Shown here: positions 1 through 10,162 of the stretch, in pieces
Layout: each line of letters starts with the position of its first letter
Position numbering within the stretch: position 1 is the stretch's first letter
From: Ichthyophis bannanicus
Lineage: Eukaryota > Chordata > Amphibia > Gymnophiona > Ichthyophiidae
Length of the DNA stretch: 64,000 bases
Assembly (NCBI GenBank): GCA_033557465.1
Contig: CM066039.1
Coordinates: forward strand, 398,431,440 to 398,495,439
Direction of reading: 5' to 3'
The notes under the pieces: generated by a model
What the model was told of the DNA's origin: nothing
The model's database searches: none
Seen by the model: the letters and a program-made list of their open reading frames with translations, nothing else
Position numbers and translations under genes: made by a program

Positions 1-458
1 CCGACTAACTCAGTCAGGGCTTTTAAATGGAGCCGTGGCACCGCAGCTCCATTTAAAAGCTGTGATGCTGGCCACCGGAACAAACTGTTTATTCCCCGCA
101 AGTCGACCCCCGATTTGACCTCCCAGGGCCAGGGTCGGGCTGTGGGGAATGCTCTCTGCCCCTTGCTCCCCTTTCCCGGCCCCAGGCCCGCCGATCCCTG
201 ACATCCAGGGAAGTTATTCCACCTCAGCGGTGGAATAACTTCCCCATTCAAGTTGCCAGCCCCAGACATTAAAATCAGCCCTATATGTCAGGGGCTGGCG
301 ACCGCCCACTGCTCGCCCTAACGTTGCCCCCGATTCTCCCCTTTCACACCCCTGTCTAGCTTCCCCATACAACCGGTGTGGAAGCTAGTCACAGGCGGGA
401 GGGGGCATGAATAGTGGGGATGGTCGTCCCATTGGGACATCACAGAATTGGGCCCTAA
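1..458. mobile_element. hAT-like MITE copy, truncated by window edge
   Basis: Non-coding element related to the copies near 745-1690, 13586-14262, 16841-17150 and 24070-24780. It has a foldback around an ATGGAGC core (about 18-60) and a short palindrome (208-245) built on TTATTCCACC and GGTGGAATAA. It ends near 445-458 in a motif whose reverse complement (GGGCCCAATTCTG) resembles the start motif of the other copies. No transposase frame is visible. The hAT assignment rests only on the terminal motif and is tentative. Confidence 0.5.
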
Positions 459-744
459 GTGAATAGTCTAGCTGCTTGTCACCTGGGACATTTCGACATC
501 CATTGAAGGCACATTTATTCAGTAAGCCTTCTCTGTGTTTACATCATAGGCCAATAGTCCAGTTTAAATCATAAGCGGATAGTCTAGCTGCTTGTCACCT
601 CCAATATATGTAATGTTTGGCTAATTTTGATGATGTATATTTTTATGTAATCCGCCTAGGTCCTGTGTTGAATTTAAAAAAAAAAAAATGTAAATCAATA
701 AATACAAAGAGGTCCAGCCTGAAGTTCAATACACAGTAAAACAA
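459..744. other. Unassigned intergenic or intronic sequence
   Basis: No gene seen. A short phrase (TAGTCTAGCTGCTTGTCACCT) occurs twice, near 465-485 and 580-600, suggesting a small local duplication. A poly-A run lies at about 675-690, followed by an AATAAATACAAA-type LINE or SINE tail. Confidence 0.4.
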
Positions 745-1690
745 TGAGGGCGCGATTCCAACATCGATAGCCCGGCCCTCTGTGTGTCCGGTCAGAACCG
801 GACGCACAGAGTCAGCCGGGATTCTGATCCTGTGGAGCACTATTAGCCCCATGGGATCAGAATCATGACCAGGACTGTATGTGCAGGCCGGGACCCCGAT
901 TCAGTCCTTCCTGCAAGTACAGGGCTTCCTGGATAGCTCAGTCAGGGCTTTCCAATGGAGCCGCGGCACTATGGCATCTGGTTGTCATGGCACTGTGGCT
1001 CCATTGAAAAGCCACGATTCCCAGTTGCTGGCTCCAAAGGTGCTTTCCCTACAGCCCAACCCCTGATCTGGCCTCCGAAGACCAGTGTCAGGCTGCGGGG
1101 AGTGTTCTCTGCTCCCCCTGCCTTTACTGCGCCCTGGGCCTGCTGTCCCCCGCCAACTGGAGTGGAGGAGTGGCCTAGTGGTTGGGGCAAGGTACTTCAG
1201 GCCGGAAGGTCGGGGGTTCAAATCCCACTAGAGGACAGCAACCCTGGGCCGGAAGGACTGGGGTTTCTAGTCCCACAGGTGCTCCTTGTGGTCTTAGGCA
1301 AGCCACTTAACCCTCCATAGCCCATGTTCCCTGTAAAATAGTTATCTCCAAGTTATAATGCCCTGTTCAATGTAATTTCAGTTTGTTCATTGTAAACCGC
1401 ACTGATGCAGAATAGCGCGGTATATAAGAGAATATAAATAAATAAATAACTAGGGGAACTTATTCCACCTCTGAAGTGGAATAAGTTCCCCGTTCAAGCC
1501 GCCGGCCCTGGACATACAGGGCTGACATTGGAATCGGCCCTGTATGTCCAGGGCCGATGACCGCCCACTGCCCCCCCTAATGCCACCCTCAATCCATCCC
1601 TTTCTCGCCCTCGTCTACCTTCCCCGTACAACATGCGGGGAACGTAGACGGAATCGGAAAAGGGCCTGAATAGTGAGGATGCACGTCATG
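745..1690. mobile_element. hAT-like MITE copy interrupted by a SINE
   Basis: It starts with GCGCGATTCCAACATCG near 750. It shares with the copy at 1-458 the ATGGAGC foldback (about 950-1010) and the palindrome TTATTCCACC...GTGGAATAA (1453-1491), and ends near 1690. A tRNA-derived SINE (about 1163-1452) splits it. There is no transposase coding capacity, so it is non-autonomous. Terminal repeats are degenerate and no target-site duplication is certain. Confidence 0.5.
1163..1452 (+). mobile_element. tRNA-derived SINE with LINE-type 3' tail
   Basis: The head carries RNA polymerase III promoter boxes: an A-box-like TGGCCTAGTGGTTGG (1171-1185) and a B-box GGTTCAAATCC (1214-1224). A MIR-like core follows (GGCAAGCCACTTAACCC, near 1298). 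The 3' end (about 1390-1452, GTAAACCGCACTGATGCAG, then a GCGGTATATAAG stretch and AATAAATAAATAA) is the tail also seen alone at 28240-28320 and 62130-62200, as expected of a SINE mobilised by a LINE. It sits inside a MITE and so inserted later. Confidence 0.75.
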
Positions 1691-2055
1691 ACCCCATAAG
1701 TTAACAAATTACTAATAATACTTTTAACACTGTTGATCACCACCTTCTCCTCAATATTTGTTCTCGTGTCGATTTAGGGGTTCTCTTCTGTCTTGGTTTA
1801 CTTTTACCTCTCTAATTGCAATTTTAATGTATGCTGTGATGTGCCTCCTCCACTCCTCTTTGAACCTGAAGGTTAGATAAAGAATAAAAATAGCAGCTGA
1901 AAAAAATCCCCTTCTGCAATAAAATTAGAAAAACAAAATCAGTTGACAGAACAGCAGAAAAGGATTTTTAAAATAAAATTAACTTCTTTTATGAACTCTC
2001 AGGCAGAGAAGTTATATCTAGAGGCACAGATTTACCTTGCTTGCAATGATGACAC
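1691..2055. other. Unassigned sequence with one dispersed repeat segment
   Basis: AT-rich sequence without a gene. Positions 2003-2045 are a 43-bp stretch that recurs identically at 8504-8546, so this is a piece of an unclassified dispersed repeat. Confidence 0.4.
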
Positions 2056-2062
2056 CCTAGGA

Positions 2063-2650
2063 CATAAGAACATAAGATATGCCATACTGGGTCAGACCAA
2101 GGTCCATCAAGCCCAGTATCCTGTTTCCAGCAGTGGTCAATCTAGGTCACAAGTACCTGGCAGGTCCCAAAAATGCACACAGGTTCCTTAGTGCTCATCC
2201 TGGGATAAGCAGTGGATTTCTCGAGTCCTTTTTAATAATGGTTTATGGACTTTTCCTCCAGGAACTTGTCCAAACCTTTTTTAAACCCAGCTACACTAAC
2301 ACTAATGAATTCCAGAGTTTGATTGCGCATTGAGTAAAAAAAAAAAATTCTCTTATTAGTCTTAAATGGGTTACATTGTAGTTCATTGTGTGTCCTCTAG
2401 TCTTTCTATTTTTTGATGGCGTAAACAATGATCTACATTTACTCATTCCACTCCATTCATTAATTTTATAGTCCTCTATCATATCTTCCCTCAGCCATCT
2501 CTTTTTCAAGTTGAAGAGCCCCAGCCTTTAAATCCTCTCCTCTTAGGGATATCCTTCCATCCCCTATACCATTTTTGTCGCTCTTCTCTGTACATTTTTT
2601 AATTCATCTATATCGTTTTTAAGATATTGTGACCAGAACTGCACACAGTC
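2063..2650 (-). mobile_element. CR1-like LINE, 3' fragment
   Basis: The 3' end of a CR1-like LINE on the minus strand. It begins with the element terminus (ACATAAGAACATAAGATATG, then the GGGTCAGACCAAGGTCCATC motif) and continues into the degenerate C-terminal end of the ORF2 RT, with many stops. It is the same family as the copies at 11830-12480, 25424-30497, 30568-30795 and 61548-61965. It is 5'-truncated, as is usual for CR1. Confidence 0.85.
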
Positions 2651-2751
2651 AGGGCCGGCCCGTCCATTGAGCGAGAATGTTTTTTGCACAGGGCCCCACG
2701 TTTCAGGGTGCCCCGCGCAAAAACCATTCTGATCCTAAAGTAAAATTTAAA

Positions 2752-3175
2752 AAAAAAAAAAAAAAAAAAAAGCTGTCTTCTCCCGCTGCCGGGGCCGCCG
2801 CGGCAGAATTGTGTGCCGCGGGGCCCCCCCTGCCCAGCAGAGCCTGCCCTCCCCTGTATCCACCTCTCTCTTTCAGCTGCAGTCAGTCACACGCGCCGGC
2901 TTTCAGAGCGCGAGGGGAGAGTTTCTCCCTCGCTGCTCTGTTAAGCCCGCGGGGGCTGATGGGAAGTTCCCATCAGCCTCCGCGGACTTAACAGAGCCGC
3001 GAAAGGGAATCTAGTCCCTTCGCACTCTGAAAGCCGGCGCGTGAGACTGCAGCTGCGAAGATAGAGCGGATACAGGGGAGGGCAGGCTCTGCTGGGCAGG
3101 GGGGGCCCCGCGGCACACTCGATTCTGCCGCCGCGGCCCCGGCAGCGGGAGAAGACAGCTTTTTTTTTAAAAAAA
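2752..3175. repeat. Large GC-rich palindrome
   Basis: Two arms of about 195 bp (2771-2965 and 2967-3160) are near-perfect reverse complements around a single base at 2966, and poly-A on the left faces poly-T on the right. The arms are CpG-rich (GCCGCGGC-type motifs). A transcript of either strand would fold into a long hairpin. It looks like a foldback-type element, but no family is recognised. Open frames across it are by-products of high GC. Confidence 0.8.
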
Positions 3176-3177
3176 TT

Positions 3178-3990
3178 TCCCTGGGCTGGGCTGGGCTGGG
3201 GGGGTTAGGAGTGGTGATGGGCTGGGGGGGGTTAGGAGTGGTGATGGGCTATGGGGGGGCTGGTGGGGGGTTAGGAGTGGTGATGGGCTATGGGGGAGCT
3301 AAGTCTGTATATGGGCTGATGGGATTAGGACTGGAAGTGGGTTGATGGGGAGGTTAGGACTGCTAATGAGGTATGGGGGGGCTTAAACTGAAAATTGGGT
3401 GATGGGAATTAGGACTGGAAATGGGCTGATGGGGGGGTTAACACTGGAGGTGGGCTGATGGGGTTAGGACTGGTCATGGGCTGTGGGCTGATGGGGGGTT
3501 AGGACTGGTAATGGGCTATGGGGGGGTTAGGACTGATAATGGGCTATGGGGGGGCTAGGACAGGAAATGGGCTGATGGGGAGGGGTTAGGACTTGAGGTG
3601 GGCTGATGGGGTTAGGACTGGTAATGGGCTGTGGGCTGTTGGGGGGGTTAGAACTGGTGGGCTATGGGGGGGTTAAGACTGGTAATGGGCTGTTGGCTGA
3701 TGGGGGCTGTCTGGTAATGGGCTATGGGGGGGTTAGGACTGATAATGGGCTATGGGGGGCTAGGACAGGAAATGGGCTGATGGGGAGGGGATAGGACTTG
3801 AGGTGGGCTGATGGGGTTAGGACTGGTAATGGGCTGTGGGATGATGGGGGGTTTAGGACTGCCAATGGGCTATGGGGGGCTGACTGGAAATGGGTTGATG
3901 GGGTTAGGACTGGAAGTGGGCTGATGGGGGGTTAGGACTGGAAATGGGCTGATGGGGGGCTAGGACTGGAAATGGGCTGATGCAGGGACT
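3178..3990 (+). repeat. G-rich minisatellite
   Basis: An irregular tandem repeat whose units combine GGGCTGATGGGG, TTAGGACTGG and AATGGGCTATGGGGGG, with spacing varying around 25-50 bp. The + strand is G-rich with repeated runs of 4-7 G, giving clear G-quadruplex potential. It directly abuts the palindrome at 2752-3175. Confidence 0.85.
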
Positions 3991-4930
3991 AGAAGGGAAT
4001 GGATGCTGGGTGAGGCTGGAACTAGAAGGGAGCTGATGTTGGGGGAGGATTAGAATGGGATGGGGCTGGGAGAGTAAAATGGAGAGGGGAAAAATATTTT
4101 GTGTGGGAGGGATAAAAAATCTACAATTGGCTGGGTATTGGGAGAGTAAGTGGGGATTGAGGATGGAGAGGTAAAATTTGAGTGGATGAAATAGGAATGA
4201 GGAAAGAGCAAAAGGAGAAAGATTAGTATGTTAAAGCAGATGTAGAGAGAGAGAATGGAAAAAAAACTAGAAGAGAGAAGAAAGGACAAATGGACAGCAG
4301 ATGATGGAGAGTTAGCAGAAAACATGAAGAAACCAGAAGAAAGTGGCTGGAGCAATTGCAACTGAAAAAAAATGCACAAAACGTAGAAAGATCTCTCTTT
4401 ATTTTGAATTTATTAACTGGAATATGAAAGCTCTGGGAAATGTGCATCATTAACGTCTGCGCTTTGTTTGGTACAAGAGGAAATTTAATTTATAGTTTTA
4501 TTTCTACAGTGTTGTTGTACATTCCAAGTTTGGCTTTTGGGGTTCCCAGTTTAATTATTGCCTTCCTGTTTCTAAATTGTGATTCCTTGTTTGGTGATGG
4601 TCTATGTTCTGCATGTGTAACTGAGCTGAGGTATTCTATTTATGTAATTCCTATTTGACATTGCCACTTGTTCTCTTTCCCCAGTAGGTCATGTATTGTT
4701 CTCTGAAATGTATTGGTTTAATATTTGCAGTGTTGTCTTTTGATTGGTAGAGTATGGTGCTTTGTGAGTCCTGGTAGTGCTGTTAGGATACGGCGGGTTT
4801 GCTATGGGTTCTAAATGGGCAGTGTTTGTAGTAGTTCCTAATGTGCCTGGCGGTTGGCACTGGATTATAGTAATGTAGAAATCTTTTAGTCTGTCTTTAT
4901 CCATACACTAACGTTTAGTAAACATGTCTC
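3991..4930. other. Non-coding, purine-rich then AT-rich
   Basis: The + strand from about 4000 to 4380 is strongly A/G-rich (GGGAGGATTAGAATGGGATG-like), continuing the skew of the minisatellite. 4380-4930 is ordinary AT-rich sequence. No gene or recognised repeat. Confidence 0.4.
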
Positions 4931-4994
4931 TTAATGCAAATATTTATGCAAATAAGGCCACTTATGCAAATGAGGCCCCGCACCGAGTCTCCGC

Positions 4995-5298
4995 ACATGG
5001 CCCCGCACCCAGTATTCAAGGTGCGGTTGCACAATGGAACGATACAGAGGCATTATGATGTCATCCTTTGTTTGATTCTCCATTCCTTTCCTTATGATTC
5101 CTAGCATTCTATTTGCTTTCTTATTTCGCTGCTGCAAACTGGGCGGAGGGTTTCAATGTATTATCCATGATGACGCCTAAACCTTTTTCCTGGGTGGTAG
5201 TTTCTAAGGTGTTACCTTGCATCTTGTAACCATAGTTTGGGTTGTTCTTGCCTAGGTAAAGAACTTTGCACTTGTCCATATTAAATTTCATCTGCCGG
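4995..5298 (-). mobile_element. CR1-like LINE, RT C-terminal fragment
   Basis: The minus-strand translation contains the CR1 RT C-terminal pattern (NRMLGIIRKGMENQTKD, PLYRSIVQPHLEYWV). It matches the better preserved copy at about 26030-26300. It stops abruptly at 5298, where unrelated sequence replaces the RT core, and the endonuclease part of the same family resumes at about 5632. Confidence 0.8.
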
Positions 5299-5630
5299 GG
5301 GTGTGTGGTTTAATCCAAGATGGCTGCAGCGGTTTGAGCTCATTCCTATCTCTCAATGCCTAAGAGGAAGGGTAAGACTAAGGCTTTCACAGCCGAGCCA
5401 CAGCTTGCTGTGGACAGATATGTAGAGCTCTCCGCGGCTGCAAGGAGGGAGATCAGGGCAGGCATTGGAGAGAGGAAGGAGAATTCATCGCTGCCCCTTG
5501 ATTTGGATATTACCTTGTCTCTAGACGGTCGGAGCCTGCCTTTGCCTCCAGGTGCCACAACCGGACTTGGCCCTGTACGTCTGGGGTGATGGGACTGCCT
5601 CCATGCCGCCCACTCTCCTCCCTGTCATCA
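5299..5630 (+). other. Unassigned insert inside CR1, with short ORF
   Basis: This replaces the RT core of the flanking CR1 fragments. It has an AAGATGGCTGCAGCGG leader and a 77-residue + strand frame from 5356 starting MPKRKGKTKAF, basic at first and then acidic/helical. It could be the 5' end of another LINE's ORF1 joined by deletion and insertion, but I do not recognise the family. Confidence 0.35.
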
Positions 5631-5631
5631 C

Positions 5632-7070
5632 CTATCCTGCTGTGACATTGACCCAGTCAATAATGGAGTAAGTAAAATCACCCATTATTACTGTGTAGTA
5701 ACTTTTATTAGCTTCCCTAATTTCTTTCAGCATTTCATCATCCTTCTGTTCATTCTGGCCAGGCGGTCGGTAGTACACCTCCACTGCCATCACCTTCTCC
5801 TTTTTACATGGAGATTCCATAAACATTTTACAGTGCATTTTGTTTCCTCTAAAACTTTAATCTTATGTGACTCAATGCCCTCTCTAACATAGAGAGCAAG
5901 CCCTTCACCAGTTTGATCTAACCTATCATTGTGATATAGCTTGTATTCAAGTATCACACTGTCCCATTGGTTGTCCTCCTTCCACCAGGTCTCTGAGATG
6001 CCAATTATATCTAGCCTCTCATTTAGTCCTATATATTCTAGCTCACCCATCTTATTTTTTAGACTTCTAGAATTTGCAAACAGGCATTTTACAGGTTGTA
6101 TTTTATTCATATTAGTCTGGTTATCAGTTGATAGGCATAATTTGGAATTTTTCAGCTCTATACTCAAGGGCATTTGGGTTACTTTTGTCTTTATTGGAAA
6201 CTCTGTCAATATGCCCTAATTTCAGTCTTTTGCTAGTATCCTTCAAGGATACATTGTTCCAAACCATGCAATCTTGGGCGACTGTCGGCTTTCCCCTATT
6301 ATCTAGTTTAAAAGCTGATCTATCTCCTTTTTAAAGGTTAATGCCAGCAGCCTGGGTCCATCCCAGTTAAGATGGAGCCCATCCTTTCAGGAAAGCCCCT
6401 CTCTTCCCCAGAATGTTGCCCGGTTCCCAACAAATCCAAACCCCTCTTTCTTGTACCATCATCTCAGCCACACACTGAGACTCCAGAGCTCTGCCTGCCT
6501 TTTGGGTCTGGTATTAGAACAGGAAGCATTTCAGAGAACGCTACCCTGGGAGCTTTGGATTTCAACTTCCTACCTAAATGGCCTCCAGAACTCCCTCCCA
6601 CACTTTTCTATGTCACTGGTACCGACACGTACCAAGACAGCAGACTCCTCCCCAGCACTATCTAAAATCTTGTCTAGGTGGTGCATGAGATCCTCTACCT
6701 TCGCACCAGGCAGGCATGTTACCAGGTGATCCTCAGATCCACTAGTCACCCAGTTATCTATATGCCTAATGATCGAATCCCAACTATAATGGCCATCCTA
6801 ACCCTTCCCTCATGGGCACATGGCCCTGGGGAAACTTCCTTGGTGCAAGAGGGTTTTACATCTCCTGGTGGATAGGTCCTAGCTACGGGATCACCTCCTG
6901 CCATACCAGGGTGATGCTCTCCTGTCACGTGACCTCTGTCCTTCATGGCAACTGAGAAGCTGCCAGACTGGAGGTGGGACTTCAGTACTATAGCCCTGTA
7001 AGTCTTGTCTATTGTCACCAGCTCTCCTTAGACCCCCGTATATAAGTGAGTAGAGGTTAAGTGAGTGGGT
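5632..7070 (-). pseudogene. CR1-like LINE, endonuclease and ORF1 esterase fragment
   Basis: Reading minus: at the far end (about 6750-7070) is an ORF1 segment with an SGNH/GDSL-esterase block I, GDSIIRHID (near 6755-6785, reached by a one-base frameshift), followed by a degraded GTND-type block (VGTSD, about 6600-6630). Next comes the start of ORF2, an AP-endonuclease domain (NSRSLKNKMGELEY, IGISETWW; about 6090-5960), followed by VYYRPPGQNEQ and MGDF (about 5790-5670). CR1 elements characteristically combine an esterase-like ORF1 with an EN-RT ORF2. This copy has frameshifts and stops and lacks the RT core, so it is dead. It is the same element as 4995-5298. Confidence 0.8.
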
Positions 7071-7079
7071 TTTCCCCAC

Positions 7080-8100
7080 TGAAGCAGCTACTTTACAAAT
7101 CCTGAAGCTGGGCTTTTTGGGAAATGTAGTCCCTTCACCGAATCAATGAGGAGCAGTTGTGGAAAAGTGGTTTAAGCAACCAAAGGATTTTATTTCCCCT
7201 CCCGGGGTGGATTTCACCATGAACAAAGTAACACAAACCAGGTATTTACTGGCATAAGGACAAATCAAAGGTTCTTTAACAGAAAAGGCTTACTTCAGCA
7301 ATAAACAGGTTGATATCTAGCATTCCAACGTAACAATGCTGAAATGTTTGTAATGGCAATCCTGATGCCACACCCTTTCTAACTGCTTCAGGTTTCACCT
7401 GATATTCCTGAGTTAAATACTGGCTTTTACAAATGTTATCAGCACAGGTATTCTCTTCCCAGCTCCAACCCTCTGGGTAAATACAGTCACTGTAACTATT
7501 TTTATACCAGCCTTTTGGCTTACCTTTTAGCCTAGCTGGTGGAGGTTTTCTTTGTGGCTTTGGACTGGCTGTAGGTTCCCAACCTAAGCCTTGCACAGAA
7601 GATTTCACTTGCCTTCCTGGCTTCCCTTCACTTCTGTGTTCCCCTGGATACTCAGGTAATCCACTCTGCCCTTATTATATCCTTCCCTTGGGGTTTCTTT
7701 TCTTTTCCTGAAGAAAGACACTGTCTCACCCTTCCACAGAGACTCTGGCTTTTTCCTGGCACTGCTGTCTTCACCGTAGCTCTCATTAGCTTCCTTATCC
7801 AGCACACATGCCTCATCCACTTCTCCTTCTTCTAACTCCTCTTCTCCTTCTAATTCCATAAGCTCAACTGAACTCTCTTTATCAGGGTGAATTCTAGGGC
7901 AGTGCTCAACTCCACCCCCTAGCAGGTGTCCTGCATTAGCTCGTGACTCATTCCCTGAATGGTAGCACGGGTGTTTCTCTTGCCTCTGTGTTTGGTTTCT
8001 AAGGTAACCAGGAGCCATGTGCTTTTGTTTACAACTCAGCCCTACTCCTGTTCCTGGCTTTTTAGCCTCTTCTAACGGGCTGGAAGGACCCACTATGTCA
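7080..8100 (-). other. Unclassified sequence with acidic minus-strand ORFs
   Basis: Two minus-strand open frames (7276-7608, 110 residues; 7605-8093, 162 residues) abut. The second has a Glu-rich stretch (ELEGEEELEEGEVDEA). I recognise no domain. The general style resembles the minus-strand frame at 56423-56974, so both may belong to an unclassified repeat family. A host gene is not supported. Confidence 0.25.
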
Positions 8101-9026
8101 CACTATATACCTCCCTGTATTCTTTATGTCCTCCAAGTCTGTCACTCTAGCCTCCAGAGATCGGACTCATTCCCTGAGGGCAAAGAGCTCCTTGAACCTA
8201 GTGCACATGTAAGACCCCTCACCAACTGGGAGAAAATTGTACATGTGACACTCAATGAAAAAAGACTGGAAAGCCCCCATTTTGCTGCTGGACTGCTGCC
8301 TGCATCTTAGTTTTAAGGTTTGATTTAGCTATTTAAGTTGTTTACTTAAAGTTGCTAGGGATACTTGTACTGAAACAACTATATCAATTAAGTTTCAGGG
8401 ACTTTGTTCACCTCAAGATTACACACATACAAACAGAAGGGTTGTAAAGAAGTCTAAGAGCCATGCTGGTATGCTTTCCGCACTTGTGGTTTGCTGGAAA
8501 CATGCAGAGAAGTTATATCTAGAGGCACAGATTTACCTTGCTTGCAGTGGAGACCCTCTGCAATGGAGATCCAATAACTGTGGGTAAATCCTACCCATGG
8601 ATTTTGCAGCCATGCAGACAGCACTAATGTTTTCTTACCATTCATCTGTACAGTGTCCTATGGGGATAATGAGCCAGAACAGCATTAATACAAGTCTCTG
8701 AATTTGGGAGGAGAGGGAGGTTTATCCCAATGAAACTAAAAATTAAATCTCAGAAGACTTTTTCAGATTCATCAAATCTGAGCCAAATTCCAGCTGTACC
8801 CCAGTTCCCACTTTTTATCCAACTTGCTTAGATAGGAAAATGAAATGTGCTTGCTAGAACGAGTGATGTATTTAATACTGCTTAAGCCTACTTACAATGA
8901 CGGTCTTCTTCTTAAAATAATAATACTGTCATCGAAGAAAATCTTATTAGGAAGGTATTTTTAAAAATGTATGCTCTTAGCAAAAGCACAGTCTGTGATC
9001 AGTATTGTAAATGTGTCTCTCCTCAG
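8101..9026 (+). other. Flanking intron, ends in splice acceptor
   Basis: No gene. 8504-8546 duplicates 2003-2045. The sequence ends with a pyrimidine-rich acceptor (TGTGTCTCTCCTCAG) immediately before the SLC34 exon at 9027. The preceding exon, expected to encode the first QSSS region, was not found in the window. Confidence 0.6.
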
Positions 9027-9138
9027 TGCTCAATGTGAAAGCATCCGTACCTATTATAATGGGAGTGAATGTTGGAACTTCTGTTACGAGCACCTTGGTG
9101 TCCCTGGCACAGTCAGGGGACCGCAATGAGTTTCGAAG
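9027..9138 (+). CDS. SLC34A3: SLC34A3-like Na/phosphate cotransporter, internal exon (1st in window)
   Basis: This 112-bp internal exon belongs to a type II sodium-dependent phosphate cotransporter, an apical membrane protein that carries phosphate with Na+ in kidney or gut epithelia. It reads [18 protein letters not shown], then [18 protein letters not shown]. The PIIMGxNxGTS and GDRxEFxR stretches are hallmarks of the first inverted-repeat half of SLC34 proteins. GVNVGTS and AQSGDR favour NaPi-IIc (SLC34A3) over SLC34A1 or SLC34A2. The acceptor CTCCTCAG ends at 9026 and the donor GTAAGC starts at 9139. The exon ends two bases into an Arg codon (AG) completed by G at 52227. Family certain; paralogue probable from remembered residues. 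Confidence 0.9.
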
Positions 9139-9815
9139 GTAAGCGTCTTCCATAACATCTAGTAGTTGCATCCAGTTTCTTCTCAGCCAGTTGGGCAGCA
9201 AAAGAAGTATTAGAGATGGATATGTAAATCCTACTTTCTAAGCAGAGCATTTTCCATGCTTTGATCCAGGCTAGAATTAACACAGAATACAAAACAGGAT
9301 ATAGAGCATTATCTGGATTGTTGATTAGATAAGCAGGCATGGGGTGCAGATGAGAGGCTGAGGAATTCATACTCTGCAAGATCTTTTCCATGCCAATGAA
9401 CGAAACTTGACACAAGAATAAGGGAATGAATTATGAAAGTGCTCTGATTTTCTTTATGTTCATCTGTCTCAATATCCAGACTTGACAAATTCTCTTATTA
9501 AAAAAGGATGAAAATGTATTAAGTGTGTCTGATAGATAAGAATTATCCTCAGTCAGGAAAGGAAGATTTCCTGCTAAGTGTCCTTGCCAATGAAAAGAGG
9601 TTGTCATATCAGTGTAATACCGTAAGTACTTCTCCACAGCTTATTCACAGCAGTTTTACCATCCATTTGTTGCTCTTTGCATGCCATAAAGTTATTTGCA
9701 GATTTATCTTTCCACCACAATCTCTCAGCACAGCTCCTCATGATCCCAAGGGGCGTCCTGACAAGCAGCAAGAGTATCTAGTGCTGATATCAGAGACACA
9801 TCAAACACATATTCA
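9139..9815 (+). other. Start of ~43-kb intron; no gene seen
   Basis: Begins with a strong donor (GTAAGC). No recognisable exon or repeat before the LINE end at 9816. The intron continues to 52226. Confidence 0.6.
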
Positions 9816-10110
9816 ATGGAAAGCAAGTTCTGCGACGAGGGGACATGGGATGAGGGTGAAGGGAGATAGATTCAGGAGTGATATGCGGAAATATTTCTTT
9901 ACGGAAAGAGTAGTGGATCCATGGAATAGTCTCCCAGTGGAGGTGGTAGAGATGAGGACAGTAACTGAATTCAAAAAAGCATGGGACAAACACAGAGGAT
10001 CTCTAAAGGAAAAAAGGGGACTGTTGTAGTTGTTGATATGGAAGGACAGACTAGATAGGCCATGTGGTCTTTTTCTGTCATCATGTTTCTATGTTTCTAT
10101 ATAGCTTGGA
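9816..10110 (+). mobile_element. CR1-like LINE, 3' end
   Basis: C-terminal ORF2 fragment (ASSATRGHGMRVKGDRF, ERVVDPWNSLPVEVVEM) plus the 3' end CATCATGTTTCTATGTTTCT. It is nearly identical in pattern to the end of the longer copy at 14521-16254 and is 5'-truncated. Confidence 0.85.
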
Positions 10111-10162
10111 CAACAGCAGAAAGTTCTGAAAATGGGTTTATATGCCCTAGCGTCTGATGAGA

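Noticed and set aside
1163..1235. Functional tRNA gene
   Set aside because: A and B boxes are present but no clover-leaf with acceptor stem is apparent, and the sequence continues into a SINE core and LINE-type tail.
2677..3014. Coding ORFs in the GC-rich palindrome
   Set aside because: Both frames cross the palindrome and are composition-driven. There is no domain and no conserved start.
4940..4975. Octamer (ATGCAAAT-like) regulatory cluster
   Set aside because: Repeated TATGCAAATAAGG-like phrases look like a small local duplication, and there is no promoter context.
7276..8093. Host gene on the minus strand upstream of SLC34
   Set aside because: No recognised domain, no splice structure, and composition similar to other repeat-borne frames in the window; kept only as unclassified sequence.
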